DNA from: Clostridium kluyveri
GTDB taxonomy: Bacteria > Bacillota > Clostridia > Clostridiales > Clostridiaceae
Reading direction: 5' to 3'
Assembly: GCF_001902295.1 (NCBI RefSeq)
Contig: NZ_CP018335.1
Span: 1,302,001 to 1,366,000 of the forward strand
Length of the DNA: 64,000 nucleotides
The notes under the pieces were generated by a model, which had not been told where the DNA came from, did no database searches, and worked only from the letters and a program-made list of their open reading frames with translations. Positions within the stretch are counted from its first letter, which is position 1. Every line of letters begins with the position of its first letter. Position numbers and translations under genes: made by a program. Below, one piece after another: positions 25,827 through 35,027 of the stretch.

Positions 25827-27227
25827 ATGAGAGATAGTTTAAGAAGTAGATTGACCCTATCCTATATACTTATTTCTCTTGTATGTATATTGACTATAAG
25901 CATTCTCACAAATGTGTTTCTTGAAAAACAATTCAGGGAGTACACTATTCGTAATCAGGAACGTAAAAATGAAGAAATAGCTGACTTGATAGGCAAGCAA
26001 TATGGTGATAATGGAGTGTGGAATTATACTGCCATCGAGAATATAGGAGTTAATGTTATTGAGCAAGGAATGATTATAAAAGTAATAGATAATTATGGCA
26101 GGGTAATGTGGGATGCAGCTGTCCATAACAATGGGCTATGTAAGCAAATGTTAGATGACATGATTAACAAAATGAGCAGGCATTATAATAATTGGGATGG
26201 AAAATACCGGGTTAAAGAATATTCAATTTATCATAATAAAAATAAAATAGGAAATGTAGTAGTAGGTTATTATGGTCCATTTTACTATAATGATAATGAT
26301 TTTGCTTTTATTCATGCACTAAATAAGTTCCTTATAGGTACTGGTGTATTTTCTCTATTTTTTGCACTAATATTAGGGGGATTTATGGCTAAATGGTTGA
26401 GCAATCCTATTACAAGAGTCATTAGAACCGCAGAAAATATTTCTAAAGGTTATTTTAAAAATAGAGTCAAGGAAAAATCTAAAACAAGAGAAATTAAATT
26501 ATTGATCTCCACAATTAATAATTTAGCTGAAACTCTAGAAAGGCAGCAATTATTGAGAAAAAGGATGTCAGCTGATGTTGCACATGAACTGAGAACTCCC
26601 CTTGCAACCATTCAGAGTTATGTAGAGGCAATGATAGATGGCATATGGAAGCCAGATAGGGAAAGATTAATGAGTTGTCATGAAGAAATAATGCGGATAA
26701 CTAGATTAGTTGGAGATCTAGAAAAATTGGCGAAGTATGAAAGTGAAAAACATAAATTAAATAAAATTGAATATGATATCTATGAACAGATACAAAGTAT
26801 AATATATAATTTCGAGACTAATTTTAAAAATAAAGGGGTAGAACTGCATTTTTATGGAAAAAGTGAAAATATAGTTGCCGAAAGAGATAAAATAAGTCAA
26901 GTTATAATAAATTTGATATCCAATGCATTAAAGTATACTCCAAAGCATGGGTTGGTAGAAATAAGAGTTGGAAGAAGAGAAGATATGGTAAAAGTAAGTG
27001 TAAAAGATACGGGAATTGGAATTTCTCCAGAGGATTTACCCTTTGTTTTTGAAAGATTTTATCGTGCTGATAAATCCAGAAATAAATTAACAGGTGGCTC
27101 TGGAATAGGATTAACAATAGCTAAAACTATTGTAGATTTACATAAAGGGAGAATAACAGTACAGAATAATTTTGATAAGGGCACAGAATTTGTAGTTTTA
27201 TTACCTAAGGCATCTTCCAATAAATAG
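25827..27227 (+). CDS. Membrane sensor histidine kinase
   Basis: A 466-residue kinase partner of the preceding regulator. Membrane segments are at about 9-31 (LSYILISLVCILTISILTN) and 167-189. An extracytoplasmic sensor of about 135 residues lies between them and resembles no family I know. Then come HAMP (LSNPITRVIRTAENISKGYF), HisKA with the phospho-acceptor His near 253 (VAHELRTPLATI), and the ATPase N box (INLISNALKYTPKHG), G1 (VKDTGIGI) and G2 (GGSGIGLTIAKTIV). RBS AGGGGG. The order RR-HK and the 12-nt gap show an operon. The kinase-regulator pair precedes the 1234-residue wall protein, which has its own promoter. Confidence 0.92.
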   Translation: MRDSLRSRLTLSYILISLVCILTISILTNVFLEKQFREYTIRNQERKNEEIADLIGKQYGDNGVWNYTAIENIGVNVIEQGMIIKVIDNYGRVMWDAAVHNNGLCKQMLDDMINKMSRHYNNWDGKYRVKEYSIYHNKNKIGNVVVGYYGPFYYNDNDFAFIHALNKFLIGTGVFSLFFALILGGFMAKWLSNPITRVIRTAENISKGYFKNRVKEKSKTREIKLLISTINNLAETLERQQLLRKRMSADVAHELRTPLATIQSYVEAMIDGIWKPDRERLMSCHEEIMRITRLVGDLEKLAKYESEKHKLNKIEYDIYEQIQSIIYNFETNFKNKGVELHFYGKSENIVAERDKISQVIINLISNALKYTPKHGLVEIRVGRREDMVKVSVKDTGIGISPEDLPFVFERFYRADKSRNKLTGGSGIGLTIAKTIVDLHKGRITVQNNFDKGTEFVVLLPKASSNK

Positions 27228-27320
27228 ATAACTAATGAGTATGTTTATATGCAGTTAAAAAAATATTAACAATTTCTCCATGAAATCTCCATAGTATTTT
27301 TATAAAATATGAGTTTTATA

Positions 27321-27349
27321 TTGACAAACATATTAAATTGTATTAATAT
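27321..27349 (+). promoter_or_regulatory. Sigma-A promoter of the wall-protein gene
   Basis: TTGACA (27321-27326), 17-nt spacer, TAATAT (27344-27349). The start of transcription would fall near 27356, giving a leader of about 125 nt that includes the attenuator-like element at 27385-27445. Confidence 0.8.
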
Positions 27350-27384
27350 AGTAAAAAAATAATAATGCTAGTATATTACTTGAG

Positions 27385-27445
27385 CTAACTAGAAAGCTAG
27401 AGGCTAACAGTTCCTTTTAATTAAAGGGAGTTGTTGGCCTTTTTT
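27385..27445 (+). terminator. Attenuator-like leader element before the wall-protein gene
   Basis: A CTAG-AAAG-CTAG hairpin (27389-27400) is followed by a long terminator stem (27402-27417 with 27423-27439, including G-U pairs) and six T. It lies between a promoter and the gene, so it is conditional rather than an end-of-gene terminator. The sequence GCTAACTAGAAAGCTAGAGG matches the leader at 18791-18811 at 18 of 20 positions. Confidence 0.7.
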
Positions 27446-27482
27446 AGTTAGTTTTAGTTAATGATTTTAAGGAGGTAAAGTT

Positions 27483-30400
27483 ATGAATAAGAGAAGAGTA
27501 TTATCCATAGTACTTACATTTGCACTGGCAATAACAACTCTAAGTACTAATATAAGCTTATCTACTGTTAGGGCAGCATCTGGAGAAGTAACGAGAACAA
27601 GTGGCTCTGATAGGTACCAGACAGCATCTCAAGTTGCTGTGACAAATTGGACAACCTCAGATAATGTAGTATTAGTGTCAGGTGAAGGTTATGCAGATGC
27701 AATAAGTGCTTCTGTGCTGGCTAAAAAATTGAATGCACCTATACTTTTAACTACTCCAAAAGTTTTAAATTCATATACAAAAACAGCACTGGATACGTTA
27801 GCACCAAAGAACATATATGTTATCGGAGGTAATGCTTCTGTTTCTAAAGAAATTAGAGATTTTTTAAAAAGTTCCTATAATATTATTGAACTTGGCGGTG
27901 CTAATAGATACGAAACCAATGTGGCTGTAGCAAAAAAACTTGTGGAACTGGGAGTAGATCCATCTAATGCAGTTTTGGTTGGCGGAGAAGGATTTTCAGA
28001 TGCTTTGACAGTTGCTTCAATTGCAGCTGTAAAAGAACAAATATTACTACTTGGTAATAATGATTTAAATTATATAAAATCTGTTAAAGATTTTATATAT
28101 GAATATAAATCAAGTGTTACCGTAGTAGGAACTGATTTTGTTATTAATGAGGATACTTATAAAGCAGTTAATGCAGTAAAAAGAATAAGTGGAGGTACAG
28201 ATAGGTTTGATACAAATCTTAAAGTTTTAGACGCCTTTAAGGATGATATAAAGACCTCTAAATTTTATGTAGCAAATGCAAGTGGTGATGGATATGCAGA
28301 TGCTCTAGTTGCTTCAGTGCTAGCAGGTAAAAATGAGTCACCACTGGTGTTATTGGATAATGAAACATCTAAATCCACTGCCAATGCTATTGATTATATA
28401 AAGACGAATTTAGCTGATTCATCAGAAGTTGAAGTTTTAGGTGGAACTGGTGTTATTCCAGAAAATATTGTTACTAAAATAAATGGTTACATATCACCAA
28501 CTGGAAATGAAACTAATCCATCAACGGGTGGTTCAAGTTCGGGAACTTCAACTACTGTACAGACTTTTAAAGGGTATATTCAGGATGAGGATTGTTTTAT
28601 TAGTTATGCTCCAAACTATGGTGATGATACAAAAACGTGTTTATCAATGAAGTCCTGTACAGTAAGTGGATATGGAATAACAGCCCTTCAAAGTGACGGC
28701 AGTTATAAATTCTACTATTTTGATGGGGATTTTGCAACTTTTGCTGATGGAAAAACCTTTGATGGTACTGGTTCACAGTTATCTGCATGGAATTTAATAC
28801 AAAATACCTCTAAGAAGGATCATATTACTATAACTGTAAAAGGAACCTTAAAGGGAGATACAAAAATTTCTCCATATGATGGTAAAAGTTATCCAGTAAT
28901 AACAGTATCCTCTTTAACAGAATCCTCAAGTAGTTCAAGTAGTTCGGGAGGTTCAGGTAGTTCAAGTAGTAGTACATCTACTGAGCAAACTTTTGCAGGA
29001 TATATTATAGATAAGGATTGTTTTAGTCCAAATTCAAATCCTGGAGATGACACTAAACCTTGCTTATCAATGAAGTCTTGTGCAGCAAGTGGATATGGCA
29101 TAGGAGTCCCACAGGATGATGGTACCTATAAATTTTATTATTTTGATGGACAATTTGCTCCAAATGCTACCGGTACACAGGCAAAAGCATATGATTTAAT
29201 CGATAAAAGCACAAAGAATACTCGTATTTCTATTGCTGTAACTGGCAAATTGAATGGAGATGTTAAAGTTGTAGATGGTGTAAGTTATCCGGTAATAACT
29301 GTATCCTCATTAGCAGAAGGTCCAGAACCAATAACCGTACCTGTAACTACTTCAAAGGTATATGAAGGTTGGTTATCCGATGAAACTAATGCTAAAGATG
29401 TAAATGATCCAACAGAAATCGCTAAATCATGCCTAGGAAACAGTGATTATGGCATAGTAGTTGTACAATCTGACTATTCATTTAAGTTCTATAAATTTGA
29501 TACAAAGGGACAAGAACTTGCAAAAAATATTTTAGATAAAACTGAAAAAGAGAGGGATTTGAGAATAAAAATAAATGGAGTATTGGATGAAAGTACAAAT
29601 ACCATTAAACTATCAACAATTGAAGAAGAACAGGAGCTTGTTGGTATTATACTTACAAAAAGTACTTTTGATAACAGCAGTGACCCTACTGCAGTTAAAC
29701 GTGATGATATTGTGGTATCAGCAGATAGTGGCTATGGTGTTGCAGTGAAAGGAGATGACGGCAAATACAAGTTCTATGTACTTGATGAAGCTGGAAATAA
29801 ATCTGCTAAAAGTGTATTGTCATGGTACGTAAATTGGGCAGATAATGTAAGCAGTATACCTGTACTTGTACGTGGAATAGTAGAGGTTGATAATATTATA
29901 ACCTCTGCTGTTATACGTGAACGCTGTATATCAGGACAATTAGTTTCAAAAGCCATATTTGATCAGGATAAGGCACTAAAAGATATAACTAAAGTAGATC
30001 TTTTAACACCTGAAAGTGCAGCTAGTGGCTATGGTTATTATGTACACAGTTGTGGTGGTCATCAGTATTTCCCATTTGATAAAGATTCTAATGACCTTGT
30101 TAGGAAGTTTATTGAAAGTTCAACAACAACTGGGAAAATTAAAGTAAAGCCTTATGGCTTCTGGTACTGGATTGGAAATACTATTAAACTTAACAATATT
30201 GTTGAAGATATTGAAGCAGAAGCAGAGGAACCAGTAGATGAAGAAATAAGCGGTGTGGTAGCTACTAGAAGCTATTTCAAAGGCAGCGAATATCAGGAAC
30301 TTGGAGTACCTGGAACTATAACAAAAGATTTTCTATTAGATTCTAATAATGCTGCCAGTGGCTATGGAATTATATATAGAACCTGCTGCAGATATGGATA

Positions 30401-31187
30401 TTTGAGATTTGATGAAAATGGTACAAAACTTATAAAAGATATCATAAATAAATCGAATAACACAAGTAATATAAATGTTATTGTGCAGGGAAAAAGAGAT
30501 GAGGATACAATTTATGTTACTAGTGTTGTGGAAGCATATGATCAAACATACAGTGGCACATTGCTTAAAACAGATACAGAGGGTTATGGTGTAAAAGTCA
30601 AGCAGGAAGATGGAACTTATAAATTCTATAAACTCAGCACTAAGGGAGATTATTATCATGAGAGTGGACAGGAGCAAGCAAAAGATTTCCTTTCAGACTT
30701 GAAAAAAGATACCACTACAGTTGATATAAAAGGTACTTTTGATGGAGATAGTATTGTAGTTTCTTCTATTAAGGAAAATTTATCGATTACTCCAGCTCCG
30801 TCAGAATCAGAACCTAAAGAACAGGCTTTTACGGGATATATTCAGGATCAGGATTGTTTTATTAGTTATGCTCCAAACTACGGTGATGATACAAAAATGT
30901 GTTTATCAATGAAATCCTGTGCAGCTAGCGGATATGGAATAACAGCTCTTGAAAGTGATGGCAGCTATAAATTCTACTATTTTGATGGGGATTTTGCAAC
31001 TTTTGCTGATGGGAAAAACTTTGATGGTACTGGTTCACAGCTATCTGCATGGAACTTAATACAAAATACTACAAAGAAAAATAATATAACTATAACCGTA
31101 AAGGGTACGTTGAATGGAGAAACAAAAACTGCCCCAGACGGTAATACTTATCAGGTAGTTACAGTAACATCCTTAGCTGAAAATTAA
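27483..31187 (+). CDS. Secreted wall-bound protein: cell-wall-binding repeats plus eight copies of a novel Cys/Asp-rich domain
   Basis: A 1234-residue exported protein. The signal peptide is about 1-32. Three CWB2-type cell-wall-binding repeats span roughly 36-335 (GSDRYQTASQVAVTNW, GANRYETNVAVAKKLV, GTDRFDTNLKVLDAF). After a Gly/Ser/Thr linker come eight repeats starting near residues 359, 501, 625, 716, 815, 921, 1022 and 1114. Repeats 1, 2 and 8 share QDEDCF, GDDTKTCLSMKSC, SGYGI, DGSYKFYYFDG and VTVKGTL; repeats 3-7 keep SGYG and FYxFD but lose most of the Cys. I do not recognise this domain. Repeats 1 and 8 are nearly identical in DNA, pointing to recent internal duplication. The next gene carries the same domain. 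Confidence 0.9.
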   Translation: MNKRRVLSIVLTFALAITTLSTNISLSTVRAASGEVTRTSGSDRYQTASQVAVTNWTTSDNVVLVSGEGYADAISASVLAKKLNAPILLTTPKVLNSYTKTALDTLAPKNIYVIGGNASVSKEIRDFLKSSYNIIELGGANRYETNVAVAKKLVELGVDPSNAVLVGGEGFSDALTVASIAAVKEQILLLGNNDLNYIKSVKDFIYEYKSSVTVVGTDFVINEDTYKAVNAVKRISGGTDRFDTNLKVLDAFKDDIKTSKFYVANASGDGYADALVASVLAGKNESPLVLLDNETSKSTANAIDYIKTNLADSSEVEVLGGTGVIPENIVTKINGYISPTGNETNPSTGGSSSGTSTTVQTFKGYIQDEDCFISYAPNYGDDTKTCLSMKSCTVSGYGITALQSDGSYKFYYFDGDFATFADGKTFDGTGSQLSAWNLIQNTSKKDHITITVKGTLKGDTKISPYDGKSYPVITVSSLTESSSSSSSSGGSGSSSSSTSTEQTFAGYIIDKDCFSPNSNPGDDTKPCLSMKSCAASGYGIGVPQDDGTYKFYYFDGQFAPNATGTQAKAYDLIDKSTKNTRISIAVTGKLNGDVKVVDGVSYPVITVSSLAEGPEPITVPVTTSKVYEGWLSDETNAKDVNDPTEIAKSCLGNSDYGIVVVQSDYSFKFYKFDTKGQELAKNILDKTEKERDLRIKINGVLDESTNTIKLSTIEEEQELVGIILTKSTFDNSSDPTAVKRDDIVVSADSGYGVAVKGDDGKYKFYVLDEAGNKSAKSVLSWYVNWADNVSSIPVLVRGIVEVDNIITSAVIRERCISGQLVSKAIFDQDKALKDITKVDLLTPESAASGYGYYVHSCGGHQYFPFDKDSNDLVRKFIESSTTTGKIKVKPYGFWYWIGNTIKLNNIVEDIEAEAEEPVDEEISGVVATRSYFKGSEYQELGVPGTITKDFLLDSNNAASGYGIIYRTCCRYGYLRFDENGTKLIKDIINKSNNTSNINVIVQGKRDEDTIYVTSVVEAYDQTYSGTLLKTDTEGYGVKVKQEDGTYKFYKLSTKGDYYHESGQEQAKDFLSDLKKDTTTVDIKGTFDGDSIVVSSIKENLSITPAPSESEPKEQAFTGYIQDQDCFISYAPNYGDDTKMCLSMKSCAASGYGITALESDGSYKFYYFDGDFATFADGKNFDGTGSQLSAWNLIQNTTKKNNITITVKGTLNGETKTAPDGNTYQVVTVTSLAEN

Positions 31188-31203
31188 TTTCTGATTTAAA
31201 ATC

Positions 31204-31248
31204 GGGTATTAAGGAAATATAGGTAAGTATTTTTTCTTAATACCTTTC
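31204..31248 (+). terminator. Terminator after the wall-protein gene
   Basis: GGTATTAAG (31205-31213) pairs with CTTAATACC (31236-31244), extended by A/T pairs, with TTT following. It separates the two genes that share the Cys/Asp domain. Confidence 0.65.
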
Positions 31249-31279
31249 TTTAAATAGATAGAATATGAGGGGGAAAATA

Positions 31280-33016
31280 ATGGAGAATCATCTACTGCTT
31301 TTTTTAAAAGATCTTTTTTATTTAAAGTATCTTCCATCACTTGGGAATAACGCCAGCTTCAGTTTGATTTTTTTATTTGGAATATTAACTTCAATTCACT
31401 GCATTGGCATGTGTGGGGGGATTGTTCTTACGCAATGTATAAATAAAAATGAAACTAAAACAGTTGGTAAAGAACTTGGTAAAAGTACATTTCTACCTAT
31501 TACAATCTACAATATTGGCAGAGTGATATCCTATACTATTATTGGAGGTATAGTCGGCGGGATTGGACAGGTACTCACCCTATCAGGCGTTTTTAAAGGG
31601 ATTATTCCAATCATAGGTGGAGTATTTATGATTATTATGGCTATAAATCTTCTTGGTATTTTTCCTGTATTAAGACACTTAAATATTTCAATGCCTAAAT
31701 TTGTTGCAAAGAGAATTATGGGAAAAAATAGCAGTACAAGTCCTTTGATTGTAGGATTATTAACGGGTTTAATGCCCTGTGGACCTTTGCAGATGATACA
31801 ACTTTATGCTCTTAGCACCAGAAGTGCCATCTATGGAGCAGTTTCTGCCTTTATATTTACATTAGGTACTATTCCAGGTATATTTGCATTTGGTACATTT
31901 AGTGCAATAATCAATAAGAAGTTTTCAAGATATATTTTAAAGTTCAGTGCTGCTTTAGTAATTATTCTTGGTATTGTAATGATTGGGAGAGGTCTTGCAC
32001 TTACAGGTGTTGTATTTCCATCATTTTTAGATTCTAACAATAAGACAGGTGGCTATGAAGTCTCTGTTGTCCATGGAAATATACAGACAGTGACTACGAG
32101 TATTGGACAGGATTATTTTCCGCCAATTCAAGTTGCAAAAGGAATTAAAGTTAGATGGACTATAAAGGTTGATAAGTCGGTTTATTCTGATTGTAATAAT
32201 GCAATACAAATACCTGTTTATAATATAGAAAAGAAATTTGTTGTAGGAAACAATATAGTAGAATTTATGCCAGATAAAGAAGGAGAGTTCATTTATACTT
32301 GCTGGATGGGCATGATTAAAAGCAAAATCAAAGTTGTATCAAGGGAAGAATTGAGACAAGCGTCTAATTCTAGTAGTTTAACTAGGTCAATAAAACAAGT
32401 GGCTAATTCAAGTACTCAAACTTCAAAAAATACATCACAAAAGGAGAATTCATCTAAAGTATCAAACATAAAGGATAATACTGCTGGCAATTCAAATAAT
32501 GAGTTGTCGGAAAACAATTTAAAAACCGGCCAATCAAAATCAGAAGATTCTAATACTGTGCCAGCACAGGTACAAACACCAGCACCGGCACAAACTACAA
32601 CGGTTACTTTAACAGGCTTTATTCAAGATGAAGATTGTTTTGTTCAGTACGTAGATTCAGATACTGGTAAAGCAAAACAAGATCCGGGTAATGACACAAA
32701 AGATTGTTTATCAATGCAGGCTTGTGCAAACAGTGGATATGGAATAACAGTACTTCAAAGTAATGGAACTTATAAATTCTATTACTTTGACGGAAAATTT
32801 GCGATTGGAAAGGGAGAAAGTTTTATACTAGGGACTGGTACCCAGGCGTTAGCATGGGAATTAATTAATAAGACAAATAAACAAGATCATATTGCTGTTA
32901 CTGTTACAGGGACTTTAAATGGAGATACAAGAACCAATACAAATACTGCTTTTCCTGCCAATGTAGATGGAAAATATTATCCGGTTATAACTGTATCACA
33001 ATTGTACGAGAATTAA
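31280..33016 (+). CDS. SafE/UreH-like membrane protein with cupredoxin-like domain and C-terminal Cys/Asp-rich domain
   Basis: A three-part protein of 578 residues. Residues ~20-240 form a six-helix SafE/UreH-type (TauE-related) membrane domain: GILTSIHCIGMCGGIVL, YNIGRVISYTIIGGIVGGIG, GLLTGLMPCGPLQMI. Residues ~255-350 look like a cupredoxin-type fold (DYFPPIQVAKGIKVRWTIKV) ending in FIYTCWMGMIKSKIKV, where Cys and Met are likely metal ligands. A Ser/Thr/Asn-rich linker follows. The last ~135 residues repeat the QDEDCF / GNDTKDCLSMQAC / SGYGI / YKFYYFDG domain of the preceding wall protein. RBS GAGGGGG favours ATG 31280 over 31265. Copper or other soft-metal handling is plausible; sulfite export is less likely. 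Confidence 0.85.
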   Translation: MENHLLLFLKDLFYLKYLPSLGNNASFSLIFLFGILTSIHCIGMCGGIVLTQCINKNETKTVGKELGKSTFLPITIYNIGRVISYTIIGGIVGGIGQVLTLSGVFKGIIPIIGGVFMIIMAINLLGIFPVLRHLNISMPKFVAKRIMGKNSSTSPLIVGLLTGLMPCGPLQMIQLYALSTRSAIYGAVSAFIFTLGTIPGIFAFGTFSAIINKKFSRYILKFSAALVIILGIVMIGRGLALTGVVFPSFLDSNNKTGGYEVSVVHGNIQTVTTSIGQDYFPPIQVAKGIKVRWTIKVDKSVYSDCNNAIQIPVYNIEKKFVVGNNIVEFMPDKEGEFIYTCWMGMIKSKIKVVSREELRQASNSSSLTRSIKQVANSSTQTSKNTSQKENSSKVSNIKDNTAGNSNNELSENNLKTGQSKSEDSNTVPAQVQTPAPAQTTTVTLTGFIQDEDCFVQYVDSDTGKAKQDPGNDTKDCLSMQACANSGYGITVLQSNGTYKFYYFDGKFAIGKGESFILGTGTQALAWELINKTNKQDHIAVTVTGTLNGDTRTNTNTAFPANVDGKYYPVITVSQLYEN

Positions 33017-33067
33017 AGTACTTGAGAATCAAGTGATTGGTTAGTTATTTCTAAATATCTAATTTTT

Positions 33068-33107
33068 AGCAGTAAGGAGATTTTTATAAAAATTCCTTAC
33101 TGCTTTT
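33068..33107. terminator. Terminator between convergent SafE-like and chemotaxis genes
   Basis: AGCAGTAAGGA pairs with TCCTTACTGCT around an A/T stem; a T run follows on the plus strand and an A-rich stretch precedes it, so it can serve both genes. Confidence 0.75.
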
Positions 33108-33139
33108 AAAATATGTCTACAATAATACATAATATGTAT

Positions 33140-34288
33140 TTAAAGAGTATTTGCAATTTTATTTAATTCTTCAGAGGATGAGGCTATTTCCTCTATACTG
33201 GCTGTAATTTCTTCTGTAGCAGCAGCTTGTTCTTGACTGGCAGATAAAGAAATTTGACTTTTCTTATTTGATTCATCTACTCTTTCTTTTATATTATCTG
33301 TTAATTTTGTAATCTTAGGTATGGTATCCTTAGATTGTTCAGATAATCTTCTTATTTCTGCAGCTACAACTCCAAATCCCTTACCAAATTCTCCTGCTCT
33401 TGCTGCTTCTATTGAAGCATTTAAACCCAGCATTTTAGTTTCATCTGCAATTTCCTTTATAAATTCAGATACCTTATTAATTTCTTCTAATAAGGCAGTT
33501 ATTTCATTAATAGTAGTACTAAGATTTTGTTGGTTAGCATGTATTTCAGAAGCGGAAGCTGCTAATTCCTGAATGGTAGATGATATTCCAGTAAGGCTGT
33601 TTTCCAGATTAGCAGACATGTTACGTAGGGTTACAGCAATTTCCTTTGGAGTAGTGACACTAAAGGCCCCTACAATTTCATTGGTATCTTCGTCAAATAA
33701 GGGGTAGGCTGATAATCTTACAGGAACTCCATACTCTAAGGTACTTATTTCTTGTGATTCAGGTTTTTTAGACTGTATTACTTTACTTTCAATATGATTT
33801 TTATCAAGGGCAACTCCTTCTTTTAAAAAAGGTATATCAAATTTTTGGGAAGATTGAGTACTTATAATCTTATTTAAGTCTGCTATTCTAAGTTGAACAC
33901 CTTCAGAAAACATTTCAGATAACATCGGTGCAAAGTCAGGAAATGCCTTTAGTACAGAGTGTACTTTGGGTATTGCAAAAGAAAAGGCGCCTATGGCATT
34001 ATTTTCTTCATCAATAATTGGAATTGAGGATATGTGTAATCTAGTGCCGTAAACAGAACGGGGTATATTCTGAGATAGAATTCTTTTTTCACGGATAGAA
34101 AGCATGCTTGTACTATTTTTATCCAGTTTAAGTCCAACATAAAACACATTAATATCAAGAGAATCAGATTTTTTTACCCAGGTCATTGTATCTCCTTCTA
34201 TAATTCCATACACAATACCTCCAGGTATTAAATTTGCTTCTATTTCGGCCAAGGCTTTTAGGTCAGATAATGATTTCATGGAAATCAT
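33140..34288 (-). CDS. Soluble methyl-accepting chemotaxis-type signal transducer
   Basis: A 382-residue protein without a membrane segment. The C-terminal part holds the MCP signalling tip, ETKMLGLNASIEAARAGEFG followed by KGFGVVAAEIRRLSEQ, and ends in a heptad-rich helix. The first ~240 residues form two related sensor-like halves, each ending in similar text (IGAFSFAIPK and VGAFSVTTPK), so probably a duplicated PAS/cache-like ligand unit. It would sit in the cytoplasm and talk to CheA/CheW; no chemotaxis genes are nearby. The cytoplasmic signalling region is short compared with classical MCPs. AAAGGAG lies 8 nt before ATG at 34288. Confidence 0.88.
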   Translation of the reverse strand: MISMKSLSDLKALAEIEANLIPGGIVYGIIEGDTMTWVKKSDSLDINVFYVGLKLDKNSTSMLSIREKRILSQNIPRSVYGTRLHISSIPIIDEENNAIGAFSFAIPKVHSVLKAFPDFAPMLSEMFSEGVQLRIADLNKIISTQSSQKFDIPFLKEGVALDKNHIESKVIQSKKPESQEISTLEYGVPVRLSAYPLFDEDTNEIVGAFSVTTPKEIAVTLRNMSANLENSLTGISSTIQELAASASEIHANQQNLSTTINEITALLEEINKVSEFIKEIADETKMLGLNASIEAARAGEFGKGFGVVAAEIRRLSEQSKDTIPKITKLTDNIKERVDESNKKSQISLSASQEQAAATEEITASIEEIASSSEELNKIANTL

Positions 34289-34359
34289 GACAACAACTCC
34301 TTTTTAAGTTATATTTTTACTGCAGTCTATATATTTATATAAATATTTAACTCAATAAT

Positions 34360-34386
34360 AATTCGTATTTGAATTTTAAAACTTTA
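34360..34386 (-). promoter_or_regulatory. Possible SigD (flagellar/chemotaxis) promoter
   Basis: On the minus strand TAAA, 15 nt, then TACGAATT resembles the SigD pattern TAAA-N15-GCCGATAT, matching the central CGA. It lies 72 nt before the start of the chemotaxis transducer, a usual SigD target. Moderate match only. Confidence 0.35.
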
Positions 34387-34603
34387 GCTATTTATTTTAA
34401 ATTATTTTTACTAATATTATATTTTATTGATTAATTGTTTAGAATTAACACTATAGTTAAATATAAGTATTAATAAAAACCTTTTTCTTTAAATAAAGTT
34501 AGTCTGCTGAATAATTAAATATGTAATTTATTACTTAAAATTTATATGATAGCATTGGGAGCTTTAAAGATTCCACGGATATTTCCTAACTAAATTTAAT
34601 TAA

Positions 34604-34800
34604 AACAAAACAAATATTTTGTATTATTATGGTAGTATATTTTAAATTTAATTAAACTTAATGATAATATTTATATAATAATTATATGGTATAAGATAAA
34701 AAAGACTATATTTAAACTTAAATTACAAATATATTATGAAATGTTTGCATGTTTTTACAAAATGTATTATAATAAAATAGGACAAAATATTTGTTTTGTT
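34604..34800. repeat. Possible small inverted-repeat element (197 bp)
   Basis: A 19-nt arm at 34604-34622 is the exact reverse complement of 34782-34800. The right arm lies inside a 14-bp hairpin with loop TATTTG (34774-34807). No coding sequence lies between the arms and no clear target duplication flanks them. It may be a remnant of a miniature element or only AT-rich dyads. Confidence 0.4.
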
Positions 34801-34936
34801 CTATTTTGCTGTATTATTTTATTTGATTATCCACTCCAAATTTTTGATGGAGCATTTTGTAGGAAAGGGATATTTAAATAATAATTCTTCAGCCAGAAAA
34901 TCTATTATTTACACACAAACAAAGTTTTAGATAAAT

Positions 34937-34999
34937 TTAGCCTGTTGAATAGTTAAACATATAATAAGTGTTTTAGCTTACTGTTATTCAACAAGCTAA
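34937..34999 (-). terminator. Hairpin downstream of the protease / small-ORF operon
   Basis: TTAGCCTGTTGAATA pairs with TATTCAACAAGCTAA with one mismatch, loop of about 31 nt. It lies 29 nt beyond the stop of the 58-residue ORF on the minus strand, where a terminator is expected; the T tract after it is weak. Confidence 0.45.
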
Positions 35000-35027
35000 T
35001 AATATTTTATAGAAAAGGTTATTTTTA

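Larger units (their letters stand above)
34289..35027. other. AT-rich gene-poor region with inverted repeats
   Basis: No convincing gene in these 739 nt. It holds a possible SigD promoter for the chemotaxis gene (34360-34386, minus), a 19-nt sequence at 34604-34622 whose exact reverse complement is at 34782-34800, a strong 14-bp hairpin at 34774-34807, and a hairpin at 34937-34999. Confidence 0.7.

Noticed and set aside
28920..28980. Ser/Gly repeat tract in the wall protein as a phase-variable tract
   Set aside because: The AGT/TCA codons are mixed and remain in frame; it is a flexible linker, with no homopolymer or perfect short repeat that would slip.
34289..35027. Insertion sequence or transposase remnant
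   Set aside because: Only inverted repeats are present; no transposase-like peptide in any frame was recognised.
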